Positions 1 through 8,395 are shown, numbered from the stretch's first letter. The stretch is 64,000 nt of DNA from Mycolicibacterium monacense (GCF_010731575.1 NZ_AP022617.1:4588001-4652000), one strand, 5' to 3'. A program made the numbers and translations. The notes: generated from the letters alone by a model not told the origin.

Positions 1-297
1 GCGGATGTGAGCGGTCGAATCCGAACCCAGCCGCACCTTCCCGTCGAGGGAGAAGGTCACCAGCGCCTTGCCCTTGTCCAGCACCACGTCGGACACCGTT
101 CCGACGGTGACGCCGGAGACCTTGACATCGTTACCGGCAGCGAGCCCGCCGGCCTCGGCGAACACCGCCCGGTACTTCACCGAGGTCGCCATCGACCACA
201 GCTGCTGCGGCTGAAGGCCGACGACGATGACCAGCACGATGAGCATTAGGCCGATGAAACCGGCACGGACCGAGGATGATCCACCATATTTCAGCAT
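1..297 (-). CDS. Mce family protein, third mce gene of the operon (5' part only)
   Basis: Only the first 99 codons lie inside the window; the rest continues past position 1. The start ATG overlaps the stop of the preceding mce gene (ATGA at 294-297), so the two are translationally coupled. The product begins with a short cytoplasmic stretch, one membrane segment (about residues 11-29) and the start of an MCE domain (a GLAAGNDVKVSGVTVGTV core around residues 51-68). Mce proteins form the periplasmic lipid-transfer tube of mycobacterial lipid importers. By order it is the mceC position. I cannot tell which mce locus (1-8) this is. Confidence 0.85.
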   Translation of the reverse strand, partial: MLKYGGSSSVRAGFIGLMLIVLVIVVGLQPQQLWSMATSVKYRAVFAEAGGLAAGNDVKVSGVTVGTVSDVVLDKGKALVTFSLDGKVRLGSDSTAHIR

Positions 298-1322
298 CAG
301 GGCTCAGCACACCTTCCGGTGTCTTGCTTGATCCAGGGGAAGTAGGCGGTGCGCCCCTGCAGATCGGTGACTCGTACGGACAGCCCGCAGAGGTACTGGT
401 TGAGCCAGCTGCCGTAGGCGCCGAGGCGCACCAGCTTGCGGTAGTTGCCCGGGGCCTTCTGCAGGGAGATGTCGAGCAGCTCCTTGTCCTTCTCCAGCAG
501 CGGCGCAACCCGGTTGAGCTGGTCGATGGATCCGGCCAGCGGGGGGCGCGCCTCGGTCATGAGGTCGGCCAGCGATGCGGTGCCCTTGTCGAGGGATTCG
601 ATGGCCGCACCGATGGGATCGCGGTCCTGCGCCAGGCCGGTGACGAGTTCCTCGAGTCGCGCGACGGCGCCGGAGAACTTGTCGCCGTCGCGCGACATGG
701 TCTCGACCACGGTGTTGAGGTGGTCGATCATCTGCCGGACAGTCTCACCGTTGGCGGCGATGGAGTTGGTGAACGACGAGGTCCTGGCGAAGAGGGACTC
801 GATGTCCCCGCTCTGACCCTGCAGGATCTGGATCAGCGAGTGGGTCAGCGCGTTGACGTCCTCGGGATTCAGTCCCCTGATCACCGGTTTGAGGCCGCCG
901 AGGAGCAGGTCGAGGTCGAGCGCGGGTTCGGTGCGGTCCTTGGGAATCCGCGACCCGGCGGGTTGGATCTGCGTCGAGCCGGGGCCGTCGACGAGTTCGA
1001 GGTAGCGGTCACCGACGAGGTTCAGGTAGCGCACGGCCACCCTCGTCCCGGTGGTCAGCACGACGTCGGTGCGGGCGTCGAAGTCGACCACCACCGTATT
1101 GTCCGGTTGCAGGGAGACACCGTTGACCGTGCCGACCCGGATACCCGCAATACGCACGGAGTCACCGGATTTCACGCTCGATGCATCGCCGAACACCGCG
1201 GAGTACTCGTTGGCCGATCCGGCACGGTACTGGCCGAAGATCGCGACCAGCGCGGCGGTGAACAGCACCATCACCACGGCGAACACCCCGAACTTGACCA
1301 CCGTGGGGCCCAGCCGCCTCAT
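297..1322 (-). CDS. Mce family protein, second mce gene (mceB position)
   Basis: A 341-residue substrate-binding subunit of an Mce lipid importer. It has an N-terminal membrane anchor (about residues 7-28), an MCE/MlaD domain (about 35-115, with AGIRVGTV and the VRYLNLVGDRYLEL strand) and a long helical C-terminal region that in the family forms the hydrophobic tube. I chose the ATG at 1322 because it overlaps the upstream mce stop (ATGA) and gives a proper anchor; a longer open frame upstream is antisense-like in composition. It sits in the leftward operon yrbEA-yrbEB-mceA-mceB-mceC. Confidence 0.9.
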   Translation of the reverse strand: MRRLGPTVVKFGVFAVVMVLFTAALVAIFGQYRAGSANEYSAVFGDASSVKSGDSVRIAGIRVGTVNGVSLQPDNTVVVDFDARTDVVLTTGTRVAVRYLNLVGDRYLELVDGPGSTQIQPAGSRIPKDRTEPALDLDLLLGGLKPVIRGLNPEDVNALTHSLIQILQGQSGDIESLFARTSSFTNSIAANGETVRQMIDHLNTVVETMSRDGDKFSGAVARLEELVTGLAQDRDPIGAAIESLDKGTASLADLMTEARPPLAGSIDQLNRVAPLLEKDKELLDISLQKAPGNYRKLVRLGAYGSWLNQYLCGLSVRVTDLQGRTAYFPWIKQDTGRCAEP

Positions 1323-2512
1323 CCCGGCTGGCCGATCTGCGAGGTGTTGCGCGGCGGTCCGTCGAGGGGTCCGAACAGCATCTGCTTGAGCCCCTCGGAG
1401 TTGAGCAGGATGCCCTGGTTGCCGTACTGCGCCGGGTTGGCGTCGATGTCGGAGACGACGTACGGCGCGCGGGTCTCGTAGCCCACGTCGGGCAGGCCCA
1501 CACACTGCGGTCCGCCGCGCGCCGCCACCTTCGGCAGGTTCTGGGGGTACCGGTAGCGCTCGGTACCCAGGACGAACGAATCCAGCAGCAGCACACCGGG
1601 AACCGGTGGTGGCGGCGCCATGGCCAACGGCAGCATCCCGGCCAGACCGCAGTTCAGTGCGGTGTGGTACTGGTTGGTCAGATCCGTCGTGGGCACCAGC
1701 AGCCGCATGACGTCGGTGAACGCGCCGCGGTTCGTCGCCACGACGTCGTTGCCGACCTCGGCGAGCCCGATGGCGCTGACCAGCAGAGCATCGAGGTCGC
1801 TCTGCCGTTCCACCAGCGTGTCACTGATCCGCGACGCATTGTCGGCCGTGGCGAGCAGATCGGGAGCAGCGTCGGCATAGGCGTTGAGAACCCCTGGGGC
1901 GACGGCGATGTCGCGGCTGAGGTTGTCCATGCTGGGGTCGAGGTCGGCGAGCAGGGTGTCGAGGTCGACCAGCGTTCGGCCGAACTTCTCGCCCCGTCCG
2001 GCGAGGCCCTGAGACAACGCGCCCAGCGTCTCGTTGAGCTTGGCGGGTTCCACCTTCGCCAGGACGGACACGAGTTGCTCGAACACCGTGTTGATCTCCA
2101 CGGTCACGTGTCCGGCGTCGAGCACCTGACCGGCGCGCAACGGGTCCGGTGAAGGGTTGGCCGGCGGCACCAATTCCACTGCCTTGGAACCGAATACCGT
2201 CGTCGACCCGACATTGACCAGGACATTGGACGGGATGATCGCCAGTTGGGAAGGATCCATCGCGAGCCGGATGGCGGCCCGGCCGTCCGGCAGCGCCTCG
2301 ATCGCGGCGACCTTGCCGACCTGCGCCCCGTGCAGTTTCACCTTGGCATCGGGGTTCATCACCAACCCGACGCGGTCGGAGACGACGGTCACCGTCGCAC
2401 TTCTCGTGAACGACCCGTTGAACAGTCCGACCGCCAACGCGACGATCGCGGCGATGCACACCACGGCCAGCGTGCCCGCCACGTTGCGCGCGGAGATCGA
2501 CTTCATCGTCAC
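1319..2512 (-). CDS. Mce family protein, first mce gene (mceA position)
   Basis: A 397-residue Mce protein: membrane anchor at about residues 11-32, MCE domain at about 40-117 (KLHGAQVGKV motif), then a long alpha-helical part and a C-terminal tail with Cys and Tyr-rich segments typical of MceA. It follows yrbEB by only 7 nt and overlaps mceB by 4 nt. The first codon is GTG at 2512; an ATG two codons later (2506) is an equally possible start because neither has a clear ribosome-binding site. The role inferred from the family is periplasmic binding and transfer of a lipid substrate to the YrbE permease pair. Confidence 0.9.
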   Translation of the reverse strand: MTMKSISARNVAGTLAVVCIAAIVALAVGLFNGSFTRSATVTVVSDRVGLVMNPDAKVKLHGAQVGKVAAIEALPDGRAAIRLAMDPSQLAIIPSNVLVNVGSTTVFGSKAVELVPPANPSPDPLRAGQVLDAGHVTVEINTVFEQLVSVLAKVEPAKLNETLGALSQGLAGRGEKFGRTLVDLDTLLADLDPSMDNLSRDIAVAPGVLNAYADAAPDLLATADNASRISDTLVERQSDLDALLVSAIGLAEVGNDVVATNRGAFTDVMRLLVPTTDLTNQYHTALNCGLAGMLPLAMAPPPPVPGVLLLDSFVLGTERYRYPQNLPKVAARGGPQCVGLPDVGYETRAPYVVSDIDANPAQYGNQGILLNSEGLKQMLFGPLDGPPRNTSQIGQPG

Positions 2513-2519
2513 ACCACGC

Positions 2520-3377
2520 CTATCCGGACAGGTTGAAGTTGCCGTTGGAGCCGTACACGGACAGCGAGACCAGCAGCGTGACCGCCACGACGACGATCAG
2601 CGAGGTGCGGACCGCGTTGCCGACGGCCACCCCGACACCGGCCGGTCCGCCGGTCGCGAAGTAGCCGAAGTAGGTGTGGATGAACAACACCGTGAGCGCC
2701 ATCAGGATCGCCTGCAGGAACGACCACAGCAGATCGACCGGGTTGAGGAAGGTGTTGAAGTAGTGGTCGTAGAGCCCGCCGGACTGGCCGAACAGCACCA
2801 CGGTGGTGAGTTGTGATGCCAGGAAGGACAGGATCACCGCCACCGAGTACAGCGGGGTGATCGCGATCATCCCGGCAATGATGCGGGTGCTCACCAGGTA
2901 TTCGATCGGGCGGATGCCCATGGTCTCGAGTGCGTCGACCTCTTCGTTGATGCGCATCGCGCCCAACTGTGCGGTGACGCCGGCGCCGAAGGTGGCGGCC
3001 AGACCGATTCCGGCGACCACGGGTGCGGAGATGCGGACGTTGATGAAGGCGGCCAGGAATCCGGTGAGGGCCTCAATGCCGATGTCGCCCAGCGAGCTGT
3101 AGCCCTGCACCGCCAGGGTGCCACCCGCGGCGAGAGTGAGGAACCCGACGATGACGACAGTCCCGCCGATCATCGCGAGTGTCCCTGCGCCCATGCTGAT
3201 CTCGGCGATCAGCCGGACGATCTCCTTGCGGTAGTGCATCGCCGCATGCGGGGTGCCGGCCAGTGCGCGGCCGTAGAACAGGATGTGGTCGCCGAGGCGG
3301 CCCACCAGCGAGGCCGGCTTTCGGAACTGGCTGACCACGCGCGGATAGGCCGTGCCCAGCGTGGTGAGTGTGCCCAT
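2520..3377 (-). CDS. YrbE/MlaE-type ABC permease subunit B of the Mce system
   Basis: A 285-residue polytopic membrane protein of the MlaE permease family. It has about five or six hydrophobic segments and the family core around ALETMGIRPIEYLVSTRI (residues about 145-165), the coupling region with the ATPase. With the upstream paralogue it should form the heterodimeric permease of the importer; the ATPase (MceG/Mkl) is encoded elsewhere in mycobacteria and is not in this window. It starts 3 nt after the upstream yrbE stop, which indicates co-translation. Confidence 0.92.
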   Translation of the reverse strand: MGTLTTLGTAYPRVVSQFRKPASLVGRLGDHILFYGRALAGTPHAAMHYRKEIVRLIAEISMGAGTLAMIGGTVVIVGFLTLAAGGTLAVQGYSSLGDIGIEALTGFLAAFINVRISAPVVAGIGLAATFGAGVTAQLGAMRINEEVDALETMGIRPIEYLVSTRIIAGMIAITPLYSVAVILSFLASQLTTVVLFGQSGGLYDHYFNTFLNPVDLLWSFLQAILMALTVLFIHTYFGYFATGGPAGVGVAVGNAVRTSLIVVVAVTLLVSLSVYGSNGNFNLSG

Positions 3378-3380
3378 CCG

Positions 3381-4151
3381 CTAGCCCGCCGTCATCCGGA
3401 TGCCGATCGCGGTCACGACCACGTTGATGACGAACAGTGCCATGAAGGCGTACACCACGGTCTCGTTGACCGCGTTGCCCACGGCCTTGGCGCCGCCCCT
3501 GTTGATCGACAGTCCGCGGTAGCAGGCGACCAGTCCGGCGATCAGCCCGAACAGTGCGGCCTTGACGCACGAGATGATCACCTCACCGATCCCGGTCAGC
3601 AGGGTGATACCCGCGGCGAACGCACCGGGGTTGACGTCCTGCACGAACACCGAGAACGCGTAGCCGCCGACGATGCCGATGATGACGACCAGGCTGTTGA
3701 GCAGCAACGCCACCAAGCCGGACGCCAGCATCCGCGGAGTCACCAGGCGCGCAACGGGATTGATGCCCAGCACCTCCATCGCCTCGATCTCCTCGCGGAT
3801 GGTGCGCGAACCGAGGTCGGCACACATCGCGGTGGCGCCCGCGCCGGCCACGATCAACACCGTCACCAGCGGGCCGACCTGGGTGACCGCACCGAAGGCC
3901 GCGCCCGCACCCGACAGATCGGCGGCGCCGAGTTCGCGCAGGAGGATGTTCAGCGTGAAGCTCACCAGCACGGTGAACGGGATCGCGACCAGAAGGGTGG
4001 GCGCCAGGGAGACCCGTGCCACGAACCACGACTGCTCGAGGAACTCCCGGGCCTGAAAGGGCCGCCGGAAGGTGAACCGAACCGCATCGAGGGCCATCCC
4101 GAACAGCCCGCCGACCGCGCCCAGCGGCCGATCCAGATCTGCCCGGTTCAC
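3381..4151 (-). CDS. YrbE/MlaE-type ABC permease subunit A of the Mce system
   Basis: A 256-residue MlaE-family permease and the first gene of the leftward mce operon. The conserved EEIEAMEVLGINPVARLV region is at about residues 120-140 and there are multiple hydrophobic segments. I take the GTG at 4151 as start: an AAGGAGG box lies 7 nt upstream. A TTG at 4154 is in frame but only 4 nt from that box. A palindrome at 4171-4186 lies just upstream. The divergent neighbour is lysE, so the 264-nt gap must hold both promoters. Confidence 0.92.
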   Translation of the reverse strand: MNRADLDRPLGAVGGLFGMALDAVRFTFRRPFQAREFLEQSWFVARVSLAPTLLVAIPFTVLVSFTLNILLRELGAADLSGAGAAFGAVTQVGPLVTVLIVAGAGATAMCADLGSRTIREEIEAMEVLGINPVARLVTPRMLASGLVALLLNSLVVIIGIVGGYAFSVFVQDVNPGAFAAGITLLTGIGEVIISCVKAALFGLIAGLVACYRGLSINRGGAKAVGNAVNETVVYAFMALFVINVVVTAIGIRMTAG

Positions 4152-4170
4152 CAACGCTCCTCCTTACCTA

Positions 4171-4186
4171 CCACCGCAGGCGGTGG
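4171..4186. promoter_or_regulatory. Palindrome upstream of the mce operon (possible operator)
   Basis: CCACCGC-AG-GCGGTGG is a perfect 7-bp inverted repeat with a 2-nt spacer, ending 20 nt before the yrbEA start. The geometry suits a dimeric regulator such as the GntR or TetR proteins that control some mce operons, but no regulator gene is adjacent. Function is inference only. Confidence 0.35.
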
Positions 4187-4341
4187 CTCGAGGGGCAACA
4201 GTGGCATCCGGGTGAGCGGGGGCACATCTCCCGTCCCGCCCATCGGGATAACGCGGCGGCACCGGCCCGGTCGCCGCGGTCGTGTTCGACGCGCGCGATC
4301 CGTCCGTGGTGGGAGTTCATTCGGGTCGACGGACCCGAGAG

Positions 4342-4362
4342 ATCATCAGTTTTTCTGATGAT
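4342..4362. promoter_or_regulatory. Inverted repeat in the lysE/yrbEA intergenic region
   Basis: ATCATCAG-TTTTT-CTGATGAT is a perfect 8-bp inverted repeat around a T5 loop, 54 nt upstream of lysE. It could be an operator for a LysR-type activator of lysE or a hairpin. It lies in the only AT-rich patch of the intergenic region, as expected for a promoter region. Confidence 0.35.
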
Positions 4363-4402
4363 GCGTGAAAATCTTTAGCTGTACTGGTTCATGACGGCCT
4401 CT

Positions 4403-4408
4403 TACCGT
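4403..4408 (+). promoter_or_regulatory. Probable -10 box of lysE (leaderless)
   Basis: TACCGT fits the mycobacterial TANNNT -10 pattern and ends 7 nt before the lysE GTG, so transcription would begin at or next to the start codon. The same hexamer and spacing precede narK in this window. No good -35 box is visible. Confidence 0.4.
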
Positions 4409-4415
4409 CGACGTC

Positions 4416-5015
4416 GTGACCTACCCCGTCGTCCTCGGCTTTCTGTCGGCGCTCACGCTGATCGCCGCCATCGGCGCGCAGAACGCGTTCGTCCTGCGCC
4501 AGGGCATCCGTGGTGAACACGTCGCCGCCGTCGTCGCGTTGTGCACGGTGTCCGACGTCCTGTTGATCGGCGCCGGCATCGCCGGCTTCGGCGCGCTCGT
4601 CACCGCCCACCCCGCAGCGCTGGACATCGCACGGTTCGGTGGCGCCGCGTTCCTGATCGGCTATGGACTGTTGGCCGCCCGGCGCGCCGCGCGACCGGCC
4701 GCACTCACGCCATCGGAGCAGGGCCCGGCCCGCCTCGTCGGGGTGCTCGTCACATGCGCGGCACTGACGTGGCTCAACCCCCACGTCTATCTCGACACGG
4801 TCGTGCTGCTCGGCGCCCTGGCCAACGAGCACCGCGAGGACCGCTGGCTCTTCGGTGTCGGCGCCGTCACGGCGAGCGCCGTCTGGTTCACCGCTCTGGG
4901 CTTCGGCGCGCGCCGCCTCGGCGGCCTGTTCTCGGCACCGTCGACGTGGCGGGTTCTCGACGCGCTGATCGCAATGATCATGATCGCTCTCGGCGTCGCC
5001 GTCGCGCTCGGATGA
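4416..5015 (+). CDS. lysE: LysE/ArgO-family amino-acid exporter
   Basis: A 199-residue inner-membrane exporter of the LysE superfamily, which expels basic amino acids such as lysine and arginine. The N-terminal signature ([18 protein letters not shown], about residues 18-35) and the conserved [11 protein letters not shown] segment (about 127-137) are clear, with about six membrane segments. The start is GTG at 4416 with no ribosome-binding site but a -10 box 7 nt upstream, consistent with a leaderless transcript. In most actinobacteria lysE is divergent from its LysR-type activator lysG; here the divergent neighbour is the mce operon and no lysG is seen. Confidence 0.9.
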   Translation: MTYPVVLGFLSALTLIAAIGAQNAFVLRQGIRGEHVAAVVALCTVSDVLLIGAGIAGFGALVTAHPAALDIARFGGAAFLIGYGLLAARRAARPAALTPSEQGPARLVGVLVTCAALTWLNPHVYLDTVVLLGALANEHREDRWLFGVGAVTASAVWFTALGFGARRLGGLFSAPSTWRVLDALIAMIMIALGVAVALG

Positions 5016-5326
5016 GTTTCTTGATTTCCTGACGACAAATCCCAGGAAATCTGTTCTCCAGCGAATTCGGAGCGTAGCCTGGGCGCAGGCCTGGGGCTCT
5101 CCCGAGCGGTTGTTCTCCCTAGCGCCGCGAGGGGGAGTTCCAGGCCATTCGTGGCTCATTGGCCAGGTCGACTCCGTCACGCCCGTCACATGAGACACAT
5201 GCGACGCGTCCGTCGCATGGAATACCCGCAAATAATGACGTAGTTGGATATTCCAACACCTATGACGTTCTCGTTCGCTGCAGCCCGATCACGTTTGCGA
5301 AACCCGCAGATGGGTGACTATGTCTT
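5016..5326. other. 311-nt intergenic region with several inverted repeats, no gene
   Basis: I see no coding frame with a plausible start here. The stretch holds a 9-bp inverted repeat just after lysE (GATTTCCTG 5023-5031 / CAGGAAATC 5043-5051, 11-nt loop), which may terminate lysE although no T-run follows. It also holds a 9-bp inverted repeat at 5198-5219, and a short TTGGA-TAT-TCCAA palindrome at 5244-5256 closer to the next gene. An imperfect pairing between roughly 5093-5105 and 5131-5145 is also possible. Confidence 0.5.
5198..5219. repeat. Perfect 9-bp inverted repeat upstream of the SDR gene
   Basis: CATGCGACG-CGTC-CGTCGCATG has 9-bp arms and a 4-nt spacer that is itself part of the GC-rich core. 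It lies about 108 nt before the SDR start. It would make a stable hairpin in RNA or a 22-bp operator in DNA; the lack of a following T-run favours operator, but I cannot decide. Confidence 0.5.
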
Positions 5327-6124
5327 ATGCGCACCCCCAAATCGGTATTCATCACCGGCGCCGCCGCCGGCATCGGCCGCAAAACCGCGATCGCGTTCGC
5401 CCGGAAGGGCTACACCGTCGGAGCGTTCGACATCGACGAGGTCGGACTGAAGACGCTCACCGAGGAACTCGACCGGGTGCAGACCCCCGTCGTCACCGGT
5501 CACCTCGACGTGACCGACAGCGACGAGATGTCCCAGCGCATCGAGGAGTTCACCCAGGTCACCGGGGGCCGCCTCGACGTCCTGATCAACAACGCGGGAA
5601 TCCTTCGGGCCGGACGGTTCGAGGAACTCGACCTCGCCGGCCACTTCAAGGAGATCGACATCAACGCCAAGGGCGTGGTCAACGGTCTCTACGCCGCGTT
5701 CCCGCACCTGCGCAACACGCCCGGATCGGTCGTCGTCAACCTCGCCTCGGCCAGCGCGATCTACGGACAGGCCGAACTCGCGAACTACAGCGCCACCAAA
5801 TTCTTCGTGCGCGGCATCACCGAAGCCCTCGACCTCGAATGGAACCGGTACGGCATCCGGGTGATCGCCATGTGGCCGCTCTACGTCCAGACGGCGATGA
5901 CCGACAACATCAAGACCGGCACCACCGACTCGCTCGGCATCCGGTTGACCGCCCAGGACATCGCCGACGCCATCGTCGCCGCCGTCGAACCGACGGCACT
6001 CCGCCGCGCACTGCACCAGGTGCACTTCCCCGTCGGCGCACAGTCGAAGGTGCTCGCCACCGGCGCCCGCTTCTCACCCGCATGGCTCACCAGGCTGGTC
6101 AACAAGAAGCTGGCCCACTCCTGA
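5327..6124 (+). CDS. Short-chain dehydrogenase/reductase (SDR) family oxidoreductase
   Basis: A 265-residue classical SDR with a Rossmann fold. The cofactor motif TGAAAGIG is at about residues 10-17, NNAG at about 88-91, and the catalytic Ser and YSATK pair at about 143-164. An acidic residue after beta-2 (DIDE) favours NAD over NADP. The substrate is unknown; the sequence resembles actinobacterial SDRs annotated only by family. The start ATG has no evident ribosome-binding site. The gene stands alone between structured intergenic regions. Confidence 0.85.
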   Translation: MRTPKSVFITGAAAGIGRKTAIAFARKGYTVGAFDIDEVGLKTLTEELDRVQTPVVTGHLDVTDSDEMSQRIEEFTQVTGGRLDVLINNAGILRAGRFEELDLAGHFKEIDINAKGVVNGLYAAFPHLRNTPGSVVVNLASASAIYGQAELANYSATKFFVRGITEALDLEWNRYGIRVIAMWPLYVQTAMTDNIKTGTTDSLGIRLTAQDIADAIVAAVEPTALRRALHQVHFPVGAQSKVLATGARFSPAWLTRLVNKKLAHS

Positions 6125-6146
6125 CTTTGGCCTCACGCTGAGCGCA

Positions 6147-6174
6147 ACCGGTGCCCGCCCCCTCGGGCGCCGGT
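6147..6174 (+). terminator. GC-rich hairpin after the SDR gene
   Basis: ACCGGTGCCC (6147-6156) pairs with GGGCGCCGGT (6165-6174) with one wobble position and an 8-nt loop. It starts 23 nt after the SDR stop and lies just before the next small ORF. There is no T-run, as is common for mycobacterial terminators. Confidence 0.5.
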
Positions 6175-6187
6175 ACGTTCCGCATCC

Positions 6188-6277
6188 ATGAACGAGGATT
6201 GGTTGGCCGTCATCGTCGGCCTGACTCTGCTCGCGCTCGTCCTGATCGGCGCGATCCCCGGCAGCGTCATCCCATGA
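6188..6277 (+). CDS. 29-residue single-span membrane peptide coupled to the YeiH-type exporter
   Basis: ATG at 6188 opens a frame ending at TGA 6275-6277. The product is 29 residues: an acidic start (MNEDWLAV), one continuous hydrophobic segment (about residues 6-24) and a Pro/Gly end. Its stop overlaps the start of the downstream exporter as ATGA (6274-6277), the classic translational-coupling arrangement in this genome. I infer a small membrane subunit or a leader peptide for the exporter. The evidence is the overlap plus the clean membrane segment; I do not recognise the family. Confidence 0.6.
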   Translation: MNEDWLAVIVGLTLLALVLIGAIPGSVIP

Positions 6278-7401
6278 CGGAACAGGCCTCCCGGACCAGC
6301 CCCGAGGAACGCGCCGAGGATCGCCGCTCATCGGGCATCGGCTACGCGGTCGCGGGGGTGTCCGTCGTGCTGGCGCTCGGCGCGGCGACCCGGTTCCTCG
6401 AAGCCCAGGTGCCACGGTGGGCAGACGGCACCGCGTTCGAGGGTGTGGCCAAATCCGTCGAATTCCCGGTCTACGCCATCGCTTTGGGCCTCCTCGGCAA
6501 CGTGGTGCTGAGCCGCCTCGCGTTACGCGACGCGCTGTCCGGCGGCTTCCGCACCGAGTTCTTCATCAAGACCGGCCTGGTGCTGCTCGGGGCGTCGATC
6601 AACCTGAAGGTGCTCGTCACCGCGGCGGGACCGGCCATCATCCAGGCGCTGCTGCTGATCTCCATCGTCTTCGGGTTCACCTGGTGGCTCGGCGGTCGCC
6701 TCGGACTCGAGGACAAACTGCGTGCCCTGCTCGCCTCGGCCGTGTCCATCTGCGGGGTGAGCGCGGCCATCGCCGCGGCCGGTGCGGTCCAGGCCAAGCG
6801 CGAGCAACTCGCCTACGCCGCCTCGCTCGTCATCGCGTTCGCGCTGCCGTCGATCTTTCTGCTGCCCTGGCTCGCCCGGGTGTTCGGCCTGCCCGATGCC
6901 GTGGCCGGCGCGTGGATCGGCGGCAACATCGACACCACCGCCGCGGTCGCCGCCTCCGGAGCCATCGCCGGTGAGGACGCCCTGCAGATCGCCACCATCG
7001 TCAAGACCACGCAGAACGCGCTGATCGGCATCGTCGCCATCGCCCTGACCGCCTACTTCGCGCTCAAAGTCGAACGGCGCAGCGCGCAAGACGCTCGTCC
7101 CACGGTCGGCCAGTTCTGGGAGCGCTTCCCGAAGTTCGTGCTCGGGTTCATCGCCGCATCGATCGTCGGCACCCTCTATCTGCAAGGGGGCGGGGACAAG
7201 GCCACCATCACCACGGTCAACGACCTGCGGACGTGGTTCTTGATCTTCGCGTTCGTCGCGATCGGCCTCGAGTTCTCGCTACGTGGTCTGCGCGAGGCGG
7301 GTTGGCGTCCGGTCGCCGTGTTCGCCTCGGCCACCGTCGTCAACATCGTGGTCGCACTCGGTCTCGCGCTCGTGTTGTTCGGCAGCTTCGAGGTGGGTTA
7401 G
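6274..7401 (+). CDS. YeiH/UPF0324-family putative sulfate (anion) exporter
   Basis: A 375-residue polytopic membrane protein with about ten hydrophobic segments, of the YeiH family (Pfam Cons_hypoth698), often labelled putative sulfate exporter. Family hallmarks include the KTGLVLLGASINLKVL segment, the VSICGVSAAIAAAGAV helix, and IGGNIDTTAAVAASGAI followed by ATIVKTTQNALIG. The start ATG at 6274 overlaps the 29-residue peptide gene by 4 nt. Substrate assignment in this family is weak; sulfate or sulfite export is a family-level guess. Confidence 0.85.
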   Translation: MTEQASRTSPEERAEDRRSSGIGYAVAGVSVVLALGAATRFLEAQVPRWADGTAFEGVAKSVEFPVYAIALGLLGNVVLSRLALRDALSGGFRTEFFIKTGLVLLGASINLKVLVTAAGPAIIQALLLISIVFGFTWWLGGRLGLEDKLRALLASAVSICGVSAAIAAAGAVQAKREQLAYAASLVIAFALPSIFLLPWLARVFGLPDAVAGAWIGGNIDTTAAVAASGAIAGEDALQIATIVKTTQNALIGIVAIALTAYFALKVERRSAQDARPTVGQFWERFPKFVLGFIAASIVGTLYLQGGGDKATITTVNDLRTWFLIFAFVAIGLEFSLRGLREAGWRPVAVFASATVVNIVVALGLALVLFGSFEVG

Positions 7402-7405
7402 CGGT

Positions 7406-7411
7406 TACGCT
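7406..7411 (+). promoter_or_regulatory. Probable -10 box of the lipoprotein gene (leaderless)
   Basis: TACGCT (TANNNT) ends 6 nt before the GTG start at 7418, and no ribosome-binding site is present, so a leaderless transcript is likely. It begins 5 nt after the stop of the preceding gene. Confidence 0.4.
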
Positions 7412-7417
7412 CGCCGC

Positions 7418-8383
7418 GTGTCAACTGCCTGGTCGCGGCGCAACTTCCTGGCCATGACCGCCACGCTCGCCGGTTCGACGGTGCTCGCCGGCTGCGGGGG
7501 CGACGCGCCCGGCACCGTCGCGAAGGACGGCTCCGTCACCGTCACGCACGCCTTCGGCGAGACCCGCATCCCCGGGCCGCCCACCCGCGTCGTCAGCGCC
7601 GGACTCACCGAACAGGACGACCTGCTGGCCGTCGAGGTCGTGCCGATCGCCGTCACCGACTGGTTCGGCGGTGAGCCGTTCGGCGTATGGCCATGGGCGC
7701 GAGGCCAACTCGGGCCCGCTCAGCCGACGGTGCTCAGCCTCGGCGACGGTATCCAGATCGAGGCGATCCGCGCGCTGAACCCCGACCTGATCGTCGCCAC
7801 CAACGCCGGCCTGGACGCCGACACCTACACGACGCTGTCGGAGATCGCGCCGACGGTGGCGCAGAGCGGGTCCGCCGCATTCTTCGAGCCGTGGAAGGAC
7901 CAGGCCACGATCATCGGCCAGGCGGTGTTCAAGGCCGACGAGATGGCGGCGCTGATCGCCCGCGTCGACGAGAAATTCACCAACGCGGCCTCGGCCAATC
8001 CACAGTTCGGCGGAAAGAAGGCGCTGCTGCTGCGCGGCCCGCTCTACCGCGACAGCGTCCAGGCCGTACGCCCGGGTTGGCGCACCGACTTCCTCACCCA
8101 GATGGGCTTCACCGTCGCCGACCCCGGCGATCCGCTGATCCCCCGCGACCGGATGGCGTCGGTGCTCGACGCCGCCGACGTCCTCATCTGGACGACCGAG
8201 AGCGAACAGGAACAGGGCGCGCTGCTCGCCGATCCGACCATCGCGGGTCTGAAAGCCGTCGCGGGTGGGCGCACCATCTTCACCGACAAGGAACTCGCCG
8301 GGGCGATCGCGTTCGCCTCCCCGCTGTCCTATCCGCTGGTCGCCGACCGGCTGCCGCCGCTGCTCGCGCAGATCCTGGCCTGA
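7418..8383 (+). CDS. fecB2: Tat-exported lipoprotein, FecB2-type periplasmic binding protein
   Basis: A 321-residue substrate-binding lipoprotein of a siderophore or metal-type ABC importer. The N-terminus has a twin-arginine motif (SRRNFLAM, residues 6-13) and a lipobox LAGC with the lipidated Cys at residue 26, so it should be exported folded by Tat and anchored outside the membrane. The rest is a class III periplasmic-binding fold (PF01497-like: residues about 45-310). Position next to the 5-oxoprolinase subunits and aac(2') matches M. tuberculosis fecB2 (Rv0265c). No permease or ATPase is adjacent, so its ligand and partners are unknown. Confidence 0.85.
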   Translation: MSTAWSRRNFLAMTATLAGSTVLAGCGGDAPGTVAKDGSVTVTHAFGETRIPGPPTRVVSAGLTEQDDLLAVEVVPIAVTDWFGGEPFGVWPWARGQLGPAQPTVLSLGDGIQIEAIRALNPDLIVATNAGLDADTYTTLSEIAPTVAQSGSAAFFEPWKDQATIIGQAVFKADEMAALIARVDEKFTNAASANPQFGGKKALLLRGPLYRDSVQAVRPGWRTDFLTQMGFTVADPGDPLIPRDRMASVLDAADVLIWTTESEQEQGALLADPTIAGLKAVAGGRTIFTDKELAGAIAFASPLSYPLVADRLPPLLAQILA

Positions 8384-8395
8384 CACAATGTGCCG

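Noticed and set aside
1..4151. Assignment of the mce genes to a numbered locus (mce1, mce4, etc.)
   Set aside because: Only two yrbE and three mce genes are visible and none has a diagnostic feature I trust.
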